Assembly: GCF_013367775.1 (NCBI RefSeq)
Contig: NZ_CP055157.1
Span: 4,514,596 to 4,578,595, forward strand
Direction: 5' to 3'
Source of the DNA: Microbulbifer sp. YPW1
GTDB lineage: Bacteria; Pseudomonadota; Gammaproteobacteria; Pseudomonadales; Cellvibrionaceae
Length of the DNA: 64,000 nt
Shown piece after piece: positions 17,366 through 28,189 of this stretch. The stretch's first letter is position 1. Every line of letters starts with the position of its first letter. The notes below the pieces were generated by a model. The model did no database searches. It was not told the DNA's origin and saw only the letters and a list, made by a program, of their open reading frames with translations. Position numbers and translations under genes: made by a program.

Positions 17366-17890
17366 CTAGAAGTTTGCGCCCTGGTCCACGCCGGAAATCG
17401 CCTCGGCAATGGATTCGGCAGTCTGCGGGCCCACCAGTGTGCGACGCCACTGCCCGTCGCGACCAATAATCAGGGTAGACGGTAAAACCTGTGGCATGGG
17501 CTGCCCCCAGCGCCCCTGGGGGGCCGCCGCGAGCAACGGGAACTGGATACCGAACTTGTCCGCCTGCTGGCGCACCTGCTCTGCCGGTAACTGATCAAAG
17601 TTGATACCGAGCACCAGCACCTGTTCGCCATGCTCCCGGTAAAACGCGTTCAACTCGGGAATTTCCTCGCGACAGGGCGCACACCACTCTGCCCAATAAT
17701 TCACCAGCAGGATCTTGCCCTCGCTGGCCAGGGGCTCGCCACTGAGTGCCTGCATGCCACCGGGGGGCTTGCCGCAACCGGCGATCAGCAACACCCCCAG
17801 TAACGCTACCCGCACCTTTGAAAAAAGCGCGGCATATAGGCGGGCCTCAGGACTTGGCTGTTTTAGTCGTCGACTTGCCATTGCGGGCAT
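17366..17890 (-). CDS. TlpA-like thioredoxin lipoprotein
   Basis: 174-residue periplasmic thiol-disulfide protein. A lipobox LLIAGC places the lipidated cysteine at residue 39, after an unusually long N-region. The thioredoxin fold follows with active site WCAPC (Cys70, Cys73) and the cis-proline segment VLPSTLIIGRDG. It should reduce periplasmic disulfides or support cytochrome maturation, as TlpA/ResA relatives do. ATG 17890 has AGGGAG eight bases upstream, which lies inside the 3' end of yihY, giving a 44-base overlap. Later starts would shorten the signal region but lack a visible site. Confidence 0.8.
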   Translation of the reverse strand: MPAMASRRLKQPSPEARLYAALFSKVRVALLGVLLIAGCGKPPGGMQALSGEPLASEGKILLVNYWAEWCAPCREEIPELNAFYREHGEQVLVLGINFDQLPAEQVRQQADKFGIQFPLLAAAPQGRWGQPMPQVLPSTLIIGRDGQWRRTLVGPQTAESIAEAISGVDQGANF

Positions 17891-19226
17891 TGCGGCTGCT
17901 CCCTTTATTATTGGTTTTCTTGCTGTCCTTCTGTTCCGCCGCCCCACTGCTTTCCGGCAGCGACAGCGCAGGCTCCGCATCCGTGGTATCTACGGATTTC
18001 TCCCGCATCTCTGTAGCCATGGATTCCCGGAACAGATCCCCCAGGCTCTGGGAGAACTGCTTGCGGGAATATTCCCGCGCTTCGCGGAAACGCGCATCCA
18101 CCTGCCGGTACCAGGGCCGCTGCTGCAGTTCGCGATGGGCATTTTCCGGCAGCGGCGTGGGATGCAGCCAGTCCGCCAGTTGTTGCAGGGTGATGGAATC
18201 CAGGTCGCGCACCAGCACGTAGTCGTTGCGGTCGGTTTGGGAAATCACCCGGTTGGACTGCAACACCTCGCGAATCTGTCGCCATTGTGAAGGCCGGATA
18301 CCCGCGCGGGAAATATCCTGCTCGCATACCGGCATCCCCTTCTGATAATTGCTGAAGAACTTCCACAGCAACGACAGGGTGGCCACCAGATCGGAATAGT
18401 TTCGCCCCTGGGCCGCAGCATGATAGGCAGACAGTGTCCGTACCAGCACGCAGCCTGCCAGCACGATCATCCACATCAGGTAAATCCAGATCAGAAACAG
18501 CGGCACAAATGCAAAGGCACCGTAAATCGCCTGCACCGAACTGCGCGCGACGATGGCACCAAACAGGTACTTGGCCGCTTCAAACGCAAAGGCGGTAATC
18601 ACACCGCCGGCGAGACCGTGGCGCAGGGGAACACGACAGTTGGGCACGGCGACAAACAGCAGGGTAAAGGCAATTGCGGTAAACACCCACGGCAGAATCC
18701 GCAATACCACAGGCAACAGCCCCAGGCTGTCATTTTGCGCGAGGACTTTCTGTGAAAACAGATAAGTGGTAGCGGCCATGCCGGCCCCGAGCAGGATCGG
18801 CCCCAGACTCAGAATTGCCCAGTACAGAAGAAAACTGGAAACCCCGCGACGCCCCTTGGGAATATCCCAGATGGCATTGAAAGTGGCCTCGATGTTTTTC
18901 AACATGAATCCGGCGGTCAACAGCAGCAGGCCGATGCCCGCACCGGTGAGGCGCTGGGCTTGGGAAGAAAAACTGCTGATGTACTCCTGCACATCGCGCC
19001 CGCTCTCCGGTACGAAGTGGGAGAAAATCTGCTGCTGAATCTTGCTTTCGAGACCGGCAAAATCCGGAAACAACGACAGCATGGCGTAGCTGACAGTTAC
19101 CAGGGGAACAATCGCAAACAGCGTCATGTAGGTGAGCGCCGCCGCATTCTGTCGGCAGTTTTTCTCGTTGAATACCGTCCACAGGGAAGTAAAAAAGCGA
19201 CGCCAGCGATGCACCATTTCAGTCAT
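17847..19226 (-). CDS. YihY/virulence factor BrkB family membrane protein
   Basis: 459-residue inner-membrane protein. About six helices fill residues 30-300 and the family signature NAAALTYMTLFAIVPLVTV is near residue 30. The soluble C-terminal portion contains a winged-helix-like region (QDISRAGIRPSQWRQIREVL). The last ~45 residues are a Ser/Lys/Asn-rich low-complexity tail. The function is unknown; the old RNase BN name for this family is incorrect. ATG 19226 (MTEMVHRW) with GAGAAG upstream is preferred over ATG 19319, which has GAGG too close to it. The 3' end overlaps the TlpA-like gene. Confidence 0.8.
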   Translation of the reverse strand: MTEMVHRWRRFFTSLWTVFNEKNCRQNAAALTYMTLFAIVPLVTVSYAMLSLFPDFAGLESKIQQQIFSHFVPESGRDVQEYISSFSSQAQRLTGAGIGLLLLTAGFMLKNIEATFNAIWDIPKGRRGVSSFLLYWAILSLGPILLGAGMAATTYLFSQKVLAQNDSLGLLPVVLRILPWVFTAIAFTLLFVAVPNCRVPLRHGLAGGVITAFAFEAAKYLFGAIVARSSVQAIYGAFAFVPLFLIWIYLMWMIVLAGCVLVRTLSAYHAAAQGRNYSDLVATLSLLWKFFSNYQKGMPVCEQDISRAGIRPSQWRQIREVLQSNRVISQTDRNDYVLVRDLDSITLQQLADWLHPTPLPENAHRELQQRPWYRQVDARFREAREYSRKQFSQSLGDLFRESMATEMREKSVDTTDAEPALSLPESSGAAEQKDSKKTNNKGSSRNARNGKSTTKTAKS

Positions 19227-19409
19227 GGGTCTTCTCAGTTTGTTATATAGCCACGACTGCCGGAACCGCGTGCGGGCTCCGTGCAGAAAACCGTGTATTC
19301 TGTCTGTAAAGTACGCCATACCTCAGCGTAGTCGACGAATGCGGCGGGTTCATGGACGCCCCACCACCACCTGTTAGAATACGCCAAACCTTAACAGGAT
19401 ACCCCTTCA

Positions 19410-20762
<1,353 letters not shown>

Positions 20763-20795
20763 AACTACAACAGACCGACACAAGGAGTTTCAGGT

Positions 20796-22664
20796 TTGAC
20801 CGAAGCAACCCGTCACCGCGGCCCCATCCGCCGTTTTTTTGGTGCCATTGGCGGCGCCATCACCTGGCTGCGCCGGGTATTTACCAACCTGCTGTTCCTG
20901 TTGCTGTTACTGTTCATCGGCATGGCCATATTTGGCGGTGAAGAGCGCATCACCGTACCTCAGGGGGCTGCGCTGAAAGTCGCACCGGGTGGATACCTGG
21001 TGGACGAAGTGAGCCAGCCCAGTGGTGTACCCGCATTTTTTGGCGGCCCGGCTACGCCCCCGGAGACCCGGGTAAAAGACCTGGTCGACGCTATCGACCG
21101 CGCCGCCAACGACAACCGCATCGCCGCGCTGGTACTGGAACTGGATCAGCTTGGAGGCGCCAGTCTCAGCAAACTCGAAGAAGTGGGCGAGGCTGTACGC
21201 CGCTTCAAGTCCAGCGACAAGCCGGTCTACGCCATTGGCGACAACTTCACCCAGGGCCAGTACTTCCTCGCCAGCCACGCCGACAAGGTCTATATGAACC
21301 CCATGGGTTCACTGTTGCTGACCGGCTTTGGCAGTTATCGCAACTACTACAAAAGTGCCCTGGACAAGCTCAAAATCAATTTCCACGTGTTCCGGGTCGG
21401 CGATTACAAGGACTTTATTGAGCCTTACACCCGTGACGACATGAGTCCGGCATCGCGCGAAAACAATGCCCGCTGGCTGCACCAGCTGTGGAGCGAGTAC
21501 ACCGAACAGGTGACCGGGCTGCGCAACCTGCCGCCCAATGCGGTGGACAGCTATATCGCCGACCTGCCGCAAAATCTCCGCGCTGAAGGCGGCAGCTGGG
21601 CGGATGCAGCGCTCGCCAACAAGTTTGTCGACAAGCTGCTCACCCGTCGCGCCGCCGTAGCGGAGCTGCAGGAACTGGTCGGGGTCAACGAGGCCGACAA
21701 ATCCCAGTACAAGGCAATCAATGCCATGGATTACCTGCGGCATATGAAACTGACCAACCTGCCGGATCCACGTCATCACAAGGAAAAAATCGGCCTGATC
21801 AGTGCCGCAGGCGCTATCGTCGACGGTGAGGCACCCGCCGGGCAGATCGGCAGTGCCACCCTGGGCAATCTGATCGCCGAGGCCCGCGAGAAAAACGTCA
21901 AGGCCCTGGTACTGCGCATCGACAGCCCCGGCGGCTCCGCCTTTGCCTCCGAGGGCATCCGCCAGGAGCTGCTCGCCACCCGTGAAGCGGGTATCCCGGT
22001 GGTCATTTCCATGGGCAGTGTCGCCGCTTCCGGTGGCTACTGGATCGCCGCCGGCGGCGACCGCATCTGGGCTTCCCCGTCCACCATCACCGGCTCCATC
22101 GGCGTGTTTGGTGCCTTCCCCACGTTTGAGGAATCCCTGGAGCACCTGGGCGTATACAACGACGGCGTGGGCACTACCGAGCTGGCCGGCACCATGCGCC
22201 TGGATCGCGCACTGCCCGAAGCTGCCGCGGACATCCTGCAGCAGGGAGTGGAGCATACTTACAACCAGTTCCTGCGGCTGGTCGCGGAAGCCCGCAACAG
22301 CACACCGCAGGAAATCCATAAAATTGCCCAGGGCCAGGTATGGACCGGACGCACTGCCCATAAACTGGGACTGGTGGATGAGCTTGGCAACCTGAAGGAC
22401 GCCATTGCCGACGCGGCACAGATTGCCAGCCTGGAAGATTACGAAATCGTGGAGATTCAGCGCGAGCTGACCACCAGTGAAAAGCTGATGCGCGCACTGG
22501 CCGATAATGTAGACGCCAGAATTGCCGCCAGCGTCGAGCAGAACCTGCCGCTGGGAGCCTGGTTCAACAGCCTGCAACCCGCGCTGCAACCACTGGCAGA
22601 ACTGAAGACCTTCCGCGATCCCCGCGCACTGTATGTGCGCTGCATGAGCTGCGTAGCGCCCTGA
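20796..22664 (+). CDS. sppA: Signal peptide peptidase SppA (67 kDa type)
   Basis: 622-residue membrane-anchored serine protease that degrades cleaved signal peptides. An N-terminal transmembrane helix (about 27-47) is followed by two tandem ClpP-like halves. The catalytic dyad is visible: general base Lys205 in VGDYKDFIEPYTR and nucleophile Ser412 in GSVAASGGYW, at positions close to the E. coli residues 209 and 409. The TTG start at 20796 is supported by AAGGAG eight bases upstream. It is the last gene of the arsC-wrbA-DUF2069 run, 33 bases after DUF2069. Confidence 0.9.
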   Translation: MTEATRHRGPIRRFFGAIGGAITWLRRVFTNLLFLLLLLFIGMAIFGGEERITVPQGAALKVAPGGYLVDEVSQPSGVPAFFGGPATPPETRVKDLVDAIDRAANDNRIAALVLELDQLGGASLSKLEEVGEAVRRFKSSDKPVYAIGDNFTQGQYFLASHADKVYMNPMGSLLLTGFGSYRNYYKSALDKLKINFHVFRVGDYKDFIEPYTRDDMSPASRENNARWLHQLWSEYTEQVTGLRNLPPNAVDSYIADLPQNLRAEGGSWADAALANKFVDKLLTRRAAVAELQELVGVNEADKSQYKAINAMDYLRHMKLTNLPDPRHHKEKIGLISAAGAIVDGEAPAGQIGSATLGNLIAEAREKNVKALVLRIDSPGGSAFASEGIRQELLATREAGIPVVISMGSVAASGGYWIAAGGDRIWASPSTITGSIGVFGAFPTFEESLEHLGVYNDGVGTTELAGTMRLDRALPEAAADILQQGVEHTYNQFLRLVAEARNSTPQEIHKIAQGQVWTGRTAHKLGLVDELGNLKDAIADAAQIASLEDYEIVEIQRELTTSEKLMRALADNVDARIAASVEQNLPLGAWFNSLQPALQPLAELKTFRDPRALYVRCMSCVAP

Positions 22665-22989
22665 GCAACTCCCTGAACGCCCGCCCCGCCGGCATTACCG
22701 GTGAGGGCTGGCGCTGTTCTCACCTTCCCGGCACTACTTCGACACTGCCCCAACACCAGCCGCACCATTTTTCCGCACGCAAAACATGCCGGAGCACGAC
22801 TCGCCCCAATTTGGCGCATTTTCTCCGCCGTCCCCAGGGGCACCGACCCAACATAATGAATTCTTCGCCAATCAATGGCCTGCAAGCACCGTCGTAGCTC
22901 ACTTTTCGCCGACTGGCACTATTTTTGGATTGAGGTATCGGTAGTACACAAATGAATAATCGATAAATTTCCCACCAGCCCGGATTTCA
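22665..22989. other. Intergenic region upstream of the glucosylglycerate operon
   Basis: About 325 bases between sppA and the phosphatase gene. I see no convincing small gene and no T-tailed hairpin for sppA. The final 80 bases become AT-richer; a TTGAGG with an AATAAT 19 bases further on (22930-22960) is a weak promoter candidate. Confidence 0.4.
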
Positions 22990-23865
22990 ATGACTGCCAA
23001 ACAGCAAGCGCCGTACCCATCCACCGATATTCAATGGCTGATCGCCAGTGACCTGGATGGCACCCTGCTGGACCACTTCAGTTACTCCCACCAAGCGGCG
23101 GATGCCACCCTGGCCGGGCTCGAAGCCAGTGGGATCCCGGTCATTCTCAACAGCAGCAAGACCCGCGATGAGATGCTCGAACTGCGCCGGGCTCTGAACA
23201 ACCAGCACCCGTTTATCGTGGAAAATGGCTCGGCGATTTTCATTCCCCGCGGTTACTTCCCCCACAAGCCGGAACGGGCCCGTGAAGAAGCGGGCTACTG
23301 GGTGTTAGAACCCGGTGCGCGCCGGGACTGTATCCTCGATTTCCTGAAACAGGATAGCGAGGCCCACGGCGCCCCCTATTTAAACTTCGCCGCCGCATCC
23401 AACGCGGATATTGTGGCTGCCACTGGGCTCTCCCACAGGGAGGCCGAAAAGGCCAATCAGCGCGGCTACTCTGAACCCCTGCTGTGGCAGGGAGATGCGC
23501 AGCAGAAACTGGCTTTTACCGCACGCGCCAATGCCTCCGGGTTTGCCACCCTACAAGGGGGCCGCTTCCTGCATGTACTGGGCCAGACGGACAAAGGCCT
23601 GGCCACCAAACTGCTGAAAAAAACCTATCAGCAGTACACCGATCGAGAATGCAAGTTAATCGCCAGTGGCGACGGTCCCAATGACCTCGACATGCTCAAG
23701 GTCGCAGATATCGCCGTCATTGTGCGCTCGCCCGCGCACCAGCCCCCCACCCTTTCCCACCCTTCACTGATCGTCACCCGTGAAACCGGGCCCCGGGGTT
23801 GGGCGGAGGCCATCGCAGAAATTTTCGCCCCGGACTCCGCGTCCCAGGAGCGGGCCCGCCCTTAA
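22990..23865 (+). CDS. MpgP-type HAD phosphatase (probable glucosyl-3-phosphoglycerate phosphatase)
   Basis: 291-residue HAD-IIB hydrolase. Motif I SDLDGTLLD holds the nucleophile Asp21 and Asp23. Motif II is LNSSKTRDEM, and motif III/IV is GDGPNDLDML. The cap sequence FIVENGSAIFIPRGYF is typical of mannosyl-3-phosphoglycerate phosphatases (MpgP/YedP). Next to a glucosyl-3-phosphoglycerate synthase gene, 27 bases downstream, the natural substrate is most likely glucosyl-3-phosphoglycerate, giving glucosylglycerate. That substrate choice is inference from context. The ribosome-binding site before ATG 22990 is weak. Confidence 0.8.
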   Translation: MTAKQQAPYPSTDIQWLIASDLDGTLLDHFSYSHQAADATLAGLEASGIPVILNSSKTRDEMLELRRALNNQHPFIVENGSAIFIPRGYFPHKPERAREEAGYWVLEPGARRDCILDFLKQDSEAHGAPYLNFAAASNADIVAATGLSHREAEKANQRGYSEPLLWQGDAQQKLAFTARANASGFATLQGGRFLHVLGQTDKGLATKLLKKTYQQYTDRECKLIASGDGPNDLDMLKVADIAVIVRSPAHQPPTLSHPSLIVTRETGPRGWAEAIAEIFAPDSASQERARP

Positions 23866-23892
23866 TTCAGAACGCAAAATAGGAAGTGAACC

Positions 23893-25116
23893 GTGACCGA
23901 CTTTTTCCAGAATGGCGACATCACGACCCTGCACAACCTCTCCAACCGCAGCCTGGAAGACATGGAGGCGGACCTGATCCGTTTCTCCAAGCATCGCCCC
24001 ATGTCCCTGCTGCTGCCCTCGCTCTATTCGGAACTCGAAGGCGAGGCCCTGCCAAAGATTCTGAAAATCCTCTCCGAAGTGCCCTATCTGTCAGAAATCG
24101 TCATTGGCCTGGACCGCGCCGATGAATCCCAGTATCGCGACGCACTCAAACAGTTCAGTGTGTTGCCCCAGCATGTGCGGGTACTGTGGAACGATGGTCC
24201 GCGCCTGCGGGAACTGGACGCGCAGCTGCAGCGGGACGGGCTGGCGCCCAAGGATGCCGGCAAGGGCCGCAATGTATGGTATTGCCTGGGATACATACTG
24301 GCGTCGCGCCGGGGGGAAGCCATTGCACTGCACGACTGCGATATCGTCACCTACGACCGCGCCATGCTCGCGCGCCTGTTCTACCCCGTGGCCAACCCCA
24401 ACTTCAACTACGAGTTCTGCAAGGGGTATTACTCCCGCGTGGCCAACGGCAAAATCAATGGCCGTGTGTGTCGACTGCTGGTCACCCCGTTGATCCGTAC
24501 CCTGAAAAAAATCTACGGACATACGCCCTACCTGGAATATATGGACAGCTTCCGCTATTCCCTCGCCGGTGAATTTTCTTTTCGCCGCGACGTAATCAAT
24601 GATCTGCGGATTCCCAGTGACTGGGGATTGGAGATCGGCGTACTTTCGGAAATGCACCGCAATTACTCAACCAACCGCTTGTGCCAGGTGGATATTGCCC
24701 ACGCCTACGATCACAAGCACCAGGATGTTTCATTCGACGATGAACACGGCGGCCTGTCCAAAATGTCCATCGACATCGCCAAGTCGTTTTTCCGCAAGCT
24801 GGCCACCCAGGGCACCGTGTTCTCGTCAGAGACTTTCCGCAGTATCAAGGCCACCTATTTTCGTGTGGCCCTGGACTTTGTGGAAACCTATCGCAATGAC
24901 GCCATCATTAATGGCCTGAATTTTGATATCCATAAGGAAGAGCAGACGGTGGAACTCTTCGCCAGCAACCTGGTGAAAGCCGGGCAGGCGTTTCTCGATA
25001 ACCCGATGGAGACGCCATTCATTCCCAGCTGGAACCGGATTACCAGCGCCGAGCCGGGCTTCCTGAAGCAGCTGAAACAGGCGGTGGAGACGGACTACGA
25101 AGAGTACAACGTCTGA
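23893..25116 (+). CDS. gpgS: Glucosyl-3-phosphoglycerate synthase-like glycosyltransferase
   Basis: 407-residue GT-A fold transferase resembling GpgS (GT81). The N-terminus DFFQNGDITTLHNL is family-typical. The sugar-nucleotide motif is HDCDIVTYD with Asp148 and Asp150. Later DWGLEIGVLSEM and the HKHQDV segment match the acceptor side. It should transfer glucose from an NDP-glucose donor to 3-phosphoglycerate, the first step of glucosylglycerate synthesis. GTG 23893 follows AGGAAGTG. It sits between the phosphatase (27-base gap) and the phosphorylase (58-base gap). A mannosyl donor cannot be excluded from sequence alone. Confidence 0.82.
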   Translation: MTDFFQNGDITTLHNLSNRSLEDMEADLIRFSKHRPMSLLLPSLYSELEGEALPKILKILSEVPYLSEIVIGLDRADESQYRDALKQFSVLPQHVRVLWNDGPRLRELDAQLQRDGLAPKDAGKGRNVWYCLGYILASRRGEAIALHDCDIVTYDRAMLARLFYPVANPNFNYEFCKGYYSRVANGKINGRVCRLLVTPLIRTLKKIYGHTPYLEYMDSFRYSLAGEFSFRRDVINDLRIPSDWGLEIGVLSEMHRNYSTNRLCQVDIAHAYDHKHQDVSFDDEHGGLSKMSIDIAKSFFRKLATQGTVFSSETFRSIKATYFRVALDFVETYRNDAIINGLNFDIHKEEQTVELFASNLVKAGQAFLDNPMETPFIPSWNRITSAEPGFLKQLKQAVETDYEEYNV

Positions 25117-25174
25117 TCCAGTCAATGACGACCCAACAGCCCAATAAAAAATACCTGTAAACCGGGGGGAAACC

Positions 25175-26929
25175 GTGAGCCATTCCAACTCTCATGTTCC
25201 GATCAAGGAGGTTCTCCACCAGAAGGTGGTGGACCACCTGACCTTCATCTATCCGAAGCTGGAGATCGAGCCCATTGCGCAAGATCTGATCCGCACCATG
25301 CGCCTGGATGAGGACTGCCAGAGCCCCCTGGCCCACAAGAACCTCTGGGACCAGACGGATATTGCCGTCATCACCTACGGCAACAGCATCATCAATGGCA
25401 ACCAGCCCCCGCTTAAGACCCTGCACCATTTTCTGCATACGCACTTCCCGATGCTGATCAATACGGTGCATATTCTGCCGTTCTTCCCCTACACAAGTGA
25501 CGACGGATTTGCGGTATCCGCTTACAAGCAAGTGGATCCTCCGCTCGGGGACTGGAACGATATTCTGCGTATCAGCACGGACTTTCACCTGATGGCGGAC
25601 CTCGTCATCAACCACTGCTCGGCGCAGCACGACTGGTTCCTGAACTACCAGAAAGGAGAGGATCCCGGCAGTGACTTCTTCGTGGAGATGGACCCGAAAG
25701 AAGATCTCAGCAAAGTGGTTCGACCCAGGGTCACCCCACTTCTGCGGGCCACCACTACCCCCCGCGGTACCCGCCACGTGTGGTGCACATTCGGCCACGA
25801 CCAGATCGACCTGAACTTCGCCAACCCCAAGGTGCTGGCCAAAATCGTCGACATTATCCGCCTGTACCTGGACATGGGCGTACGGGTGTTCCGGCTGGAT
25901 GCGGTGGCGTTTATCTGGAAAGAACTGGGCACCAACTGCCTGAACCTGGCAGAAACCCATGAGATCGTACGTCTGCTACGCACGCTGATCGAACACGCCA
26001 ACCCCAATGCGGTGATCATTACCGAAACCAATATTCCAAATCAGGAGAATCTTTCGTACTTCGGCAATGCCAACGAAGCCCACTGTATCTACAACTTCTC
26101 CCTGCCGCCCCTGCTGGTCAACACGCTGGTCACCGGCAACTGCCGGTACCTGAAAAACTGGCTGATGAGCATGCCGCCGGCACAAAACGGCACCACCTAT
26201 TTCAACTTCATCGCTTCCCACGATGGTATTGGCTTGCGCCCGGTAGAGGGGCTACTCGAAGACAGTGAACAGGAAGCACTGATCCAGACCATGGAAAACT
26301 TTGGCGGCCAGATTTCCTGGCGCGCCCTGGATGACGGCAGTAACAAGCCCTACGAGATCAATATTTCGCTGATTGACGCCCTCAAAGGGACCACCGAGGG
26401 AGAAGACGAGTGGCAATTGCGACGCTTTATCTGCGCACATGCCATTATGCTGGCTCTGGAAGGTATTCCCGCGTTTTACCTGCACAGCTTAACGGGCACC
26501 ACCAACGACTACGAGCGGATGAAAGAGCACGGGCACAACCGCGCCATCAATCGCCGCCAGTGGCAGGAACATGAGCTGAACGAAGTGCTGGCCGACCCGG
26601 AAAGTCACCACCACCATGTGTTCCATCAGCTGCGCAAACTGATCCAGCTGCGGAGGGACCAGCCGGCCTTCCACCCCAACGCCACGCAGTTCACACTGCA
26701 CCTGGGGGATCAGGTATTTGCCTTCTGGCGCCAGAGCCTGGACCGCAGACAGAGCATTTTCTGCCTGAATAATATCTCCGATCAGCCCCAGACCATTTCG
26801 CTCAACGCCATCAATCTGATTGGCACCGATGAATGGAAGGACCTGATCAGCGATGTCACCTTCCACGATATGCTGGCCACGCTAACCCTGGACCCCTACC
26901 AGACACTGTGGATCAGCAACCGCTGGTAA
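25175..26929 (+). CDS. GH13_18 sugar phosphorylase, probable glucosylglycerate phosphorylase
   Basis: 584-residue (beta/alpha)8 enzyme related to sucrose phosphorylase. Catalytic residues are visible: nucleophile Asp242 in [10 protein letters not shown], acid/base Glu284 in ITETNIPN, and stabiliser Asp350 in ASHDGIG. GH13_18 includes sucrose, glucosylglycerol and glucosylglycerate phosphorylases. Because the two preceding genes make glucosylglycerate, this one is most likely glucosylglycerate phosphorylase, splitting the solute with phosphate into glucose-1-phosphate and glycerate. Specificity is inferred from context. GTG 25175 follows a G-rich site (GGGGGGAAACC). Confidence 0.8.
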   Translation: MSHSNSHVPIKEVLHQKVVDHLTFIYPKLEIEPIAQDLIRTMRLDEDCQSPLAHKNLWDQTDIAVITYGNSIINGNQPPLKTLHHFLHTHFPMLINTVHILPFFPYTSDDGFAVSAYKQVDPPLGDWNDILRISTDFHLMADLVINHCSAQHDWFLNYQKGEDPGSDFFVEMDPKEDLSKVVRPRVTPLLRATTTPRGTRHVWCTFGHDQIDLNFANPKVLAKIVDIIRLYLDMGVRVFRLDAVAFIWKELGTNCLNLAETHEIVRLLRTLIEHANPNAVIITETNIPNQENLSYFGNANEAHCIYNFSLPPLLVNTLVTGNCRYLKNWLMSMPPAQNGTTYFNFIASHDGIGLRPVEGLLEDSEQEALIQTMENFGGQISWRALDDGSNKPYEINISLIDALKGTTEGEDEWQLRRFICAHAIMLALEGIPAFYLHSLTGTTNDYERMKEHGHNRAINRRQWQEHELNEVLADPESHHHHVFHQLRKLIQLRRDQPAFHPNATQFTLHLGDQVFAFWRQSLDRRQSIFCLNNISDQPQTISLNAINLIGTDEWKDLISDVTFHDMLATLTLDPYQTLWISNRW

Positions 26930-26941
26930 ACTGTGTGCGAC

Positions 26942-26968
26942 GCCCCGGAGAGCATGGTTCTCCGGGGC
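26942..26968. terminator. Hairpin between the phosphorylase and MFS genes
   Basis: Perfect 9 bp inverted repeat GCCCCGGAG (26942-26950) / CTCCGGGGC (26960-26968) with a 9-base loop, in the gap between convergent genes. There is no T-run on either side, so it may be a Rho-type or weak bidirectional end. Confidence 0.45.
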
Positions 26969-26990
26969 TCAACTCAGTACTGTCGCGTTT

Positions 26991-28184
26991 TTACAGCGCG
27001 GCGGACGTCGCTCCCCGTCCCCAACGCACTTCATTTCCCGCCGCCGGTAGCGCCGGGATGTTCTGAGCCAGCAGCAGAGATCCCGCGGCCATGGCCGCAC
27101 CGCACCAGAACACCGCTGCCGGCGAGGCCAACCACATCAAACCGAACATCACTGGAATCACCACCGCTGCGATATGGTTGATGGTAAAGCTTACTGCCGC
27201 AGACGAGGCGATATCCCGGTCATCCACTATTTTCTGGAAGTAGGTTTTGATCGCGATGGCCATGGAGAAAAACAGGTGATCGATAATGTATAACGCCGCG
27301 GCCGCGGTGGCCGTTTCCACGATCGCGTAACCGCCGAAGACAATAATCAGGCCAATATATTCGAGCGTCAGGGCCCGGCGCTCGCCGAAACGCACAATGA
27401 ATCGACCGATCTTGGGCGCCAAGTACAGGTTGAGCAGGTGGTTGGCGATAAACAGCTGGGCAATCTCCGCCACGCTGTAGCCAAATTTCTCCACCATCAG
27501 GAATCCGGCAAACACCACAAATATCTGGCGGCGGGCACCGCTCATAAAAGTCAGCGCGTAATACAGCCAGTAGCGTTTGCGCAAAATAATCTTGCGGTGC
27601 TGCACATGGGGTTGTTCGAATGCAGGAAACATCAGCCAAAGCGCAGCAACAATCGCGACAGTGATCCCGCCACCCAGCAAATAAATCCAGGTGTAATCCA
27701 GCTGCAGCTTGTCCGAGGCAAACCACACCAGCCCGTAAGCCGCGAGAGACGCAAAAGAGCCCGCCGCCACAATGCGCCCGAGCCAGATGGCCGAGGTCTC
27801 TTTGGGCAACCACTGCAGGGCCAGTGACGTTTTCAGGGCCTCGTAATAATGGAAACCCACCGACATCAGCAGAGTGGTGCACAACAGGCCAACGGTGGAA
27901 GGAAAATAGCCGGTCAGCGCTACCCCCACCCCGGTCGCGATCAATGAGATAAAAGCCAGGCGCTGCTCGCGGACCAGAAACAGTACGAATACCACGGTAA
28001 ACGCGAGGAATCCGGGTATCTCCCGCACACTCTGCAGCAGACCGATTTCCGCACCGGTAAATTGCGCACGCTCGATCACAAAATTGTTCAGCAGCGCCTG
28101 CCACACACCAAAGGAAAGCGGCATTGCCAGCGCCAGCAGCAATAACAGGATTTCCGGTCGACGCCAGTTGAGTTGGGAAAGCAT
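26991..28184 (-). CDS. MFS transporter
   Basis: 397-residue permease with twelve predicted helices and the MFS layout. Loop 2-3 carries REQRLAFISLI and the sixth/seventh helices are separated by a basic cytoplasmic loop (EQPHVQHRKIILRKRYW). No motif fixes the substrate. It begins five bases after the stop of another MFS gene on the same strand, so both are co-transcribed. It converges on the glucosylglycerate operon, so a sugar or osmolyte substrate is conceivable but not supported by sequence. Confidence 0.8.
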   Translation of the reverse strand: MLSQLNWRRPEILLLLLALAMPLSFGVWQALLNNFVIERAQFTGAEIGLLQSVREIPGFLAFTVVFVLFLVREQRLAFISLIATGVGVALTGYFPSTVGLLCTTLLMSVGFHYYEALKTSLALQWLPKETSAIWLGRIVAAGSFASLAAYGLVWFASDKLQLDYTWIYLLGGGITVAIVAALWLMFPAFEQPHVQHRKIILRKRYWLYYALTFMSGARRQIFVVFAGFLMVEKFGYSVAEIAQLFIANHLLNLYLAPKIGRFIVRFGERRALTLEYIGLIIVFGGYAIVETATAAAALYIIDHLFFSMAIAIKTYFQKIVDDRDIASSAAVSFTINHIAAVVIPVMFGLMWLASPAAVFWCGAAMAAGSLLLAQNIPALPAAGNEVRWGRGATSAAL

Positions 28185-28189
28185 GAAGA

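Noticed and set aside
21309..22589. Open frame of about 426 codons antisense to sppA
   Set aside because: A shadow of GC-rich third positions; sppA has both catalytic residues.
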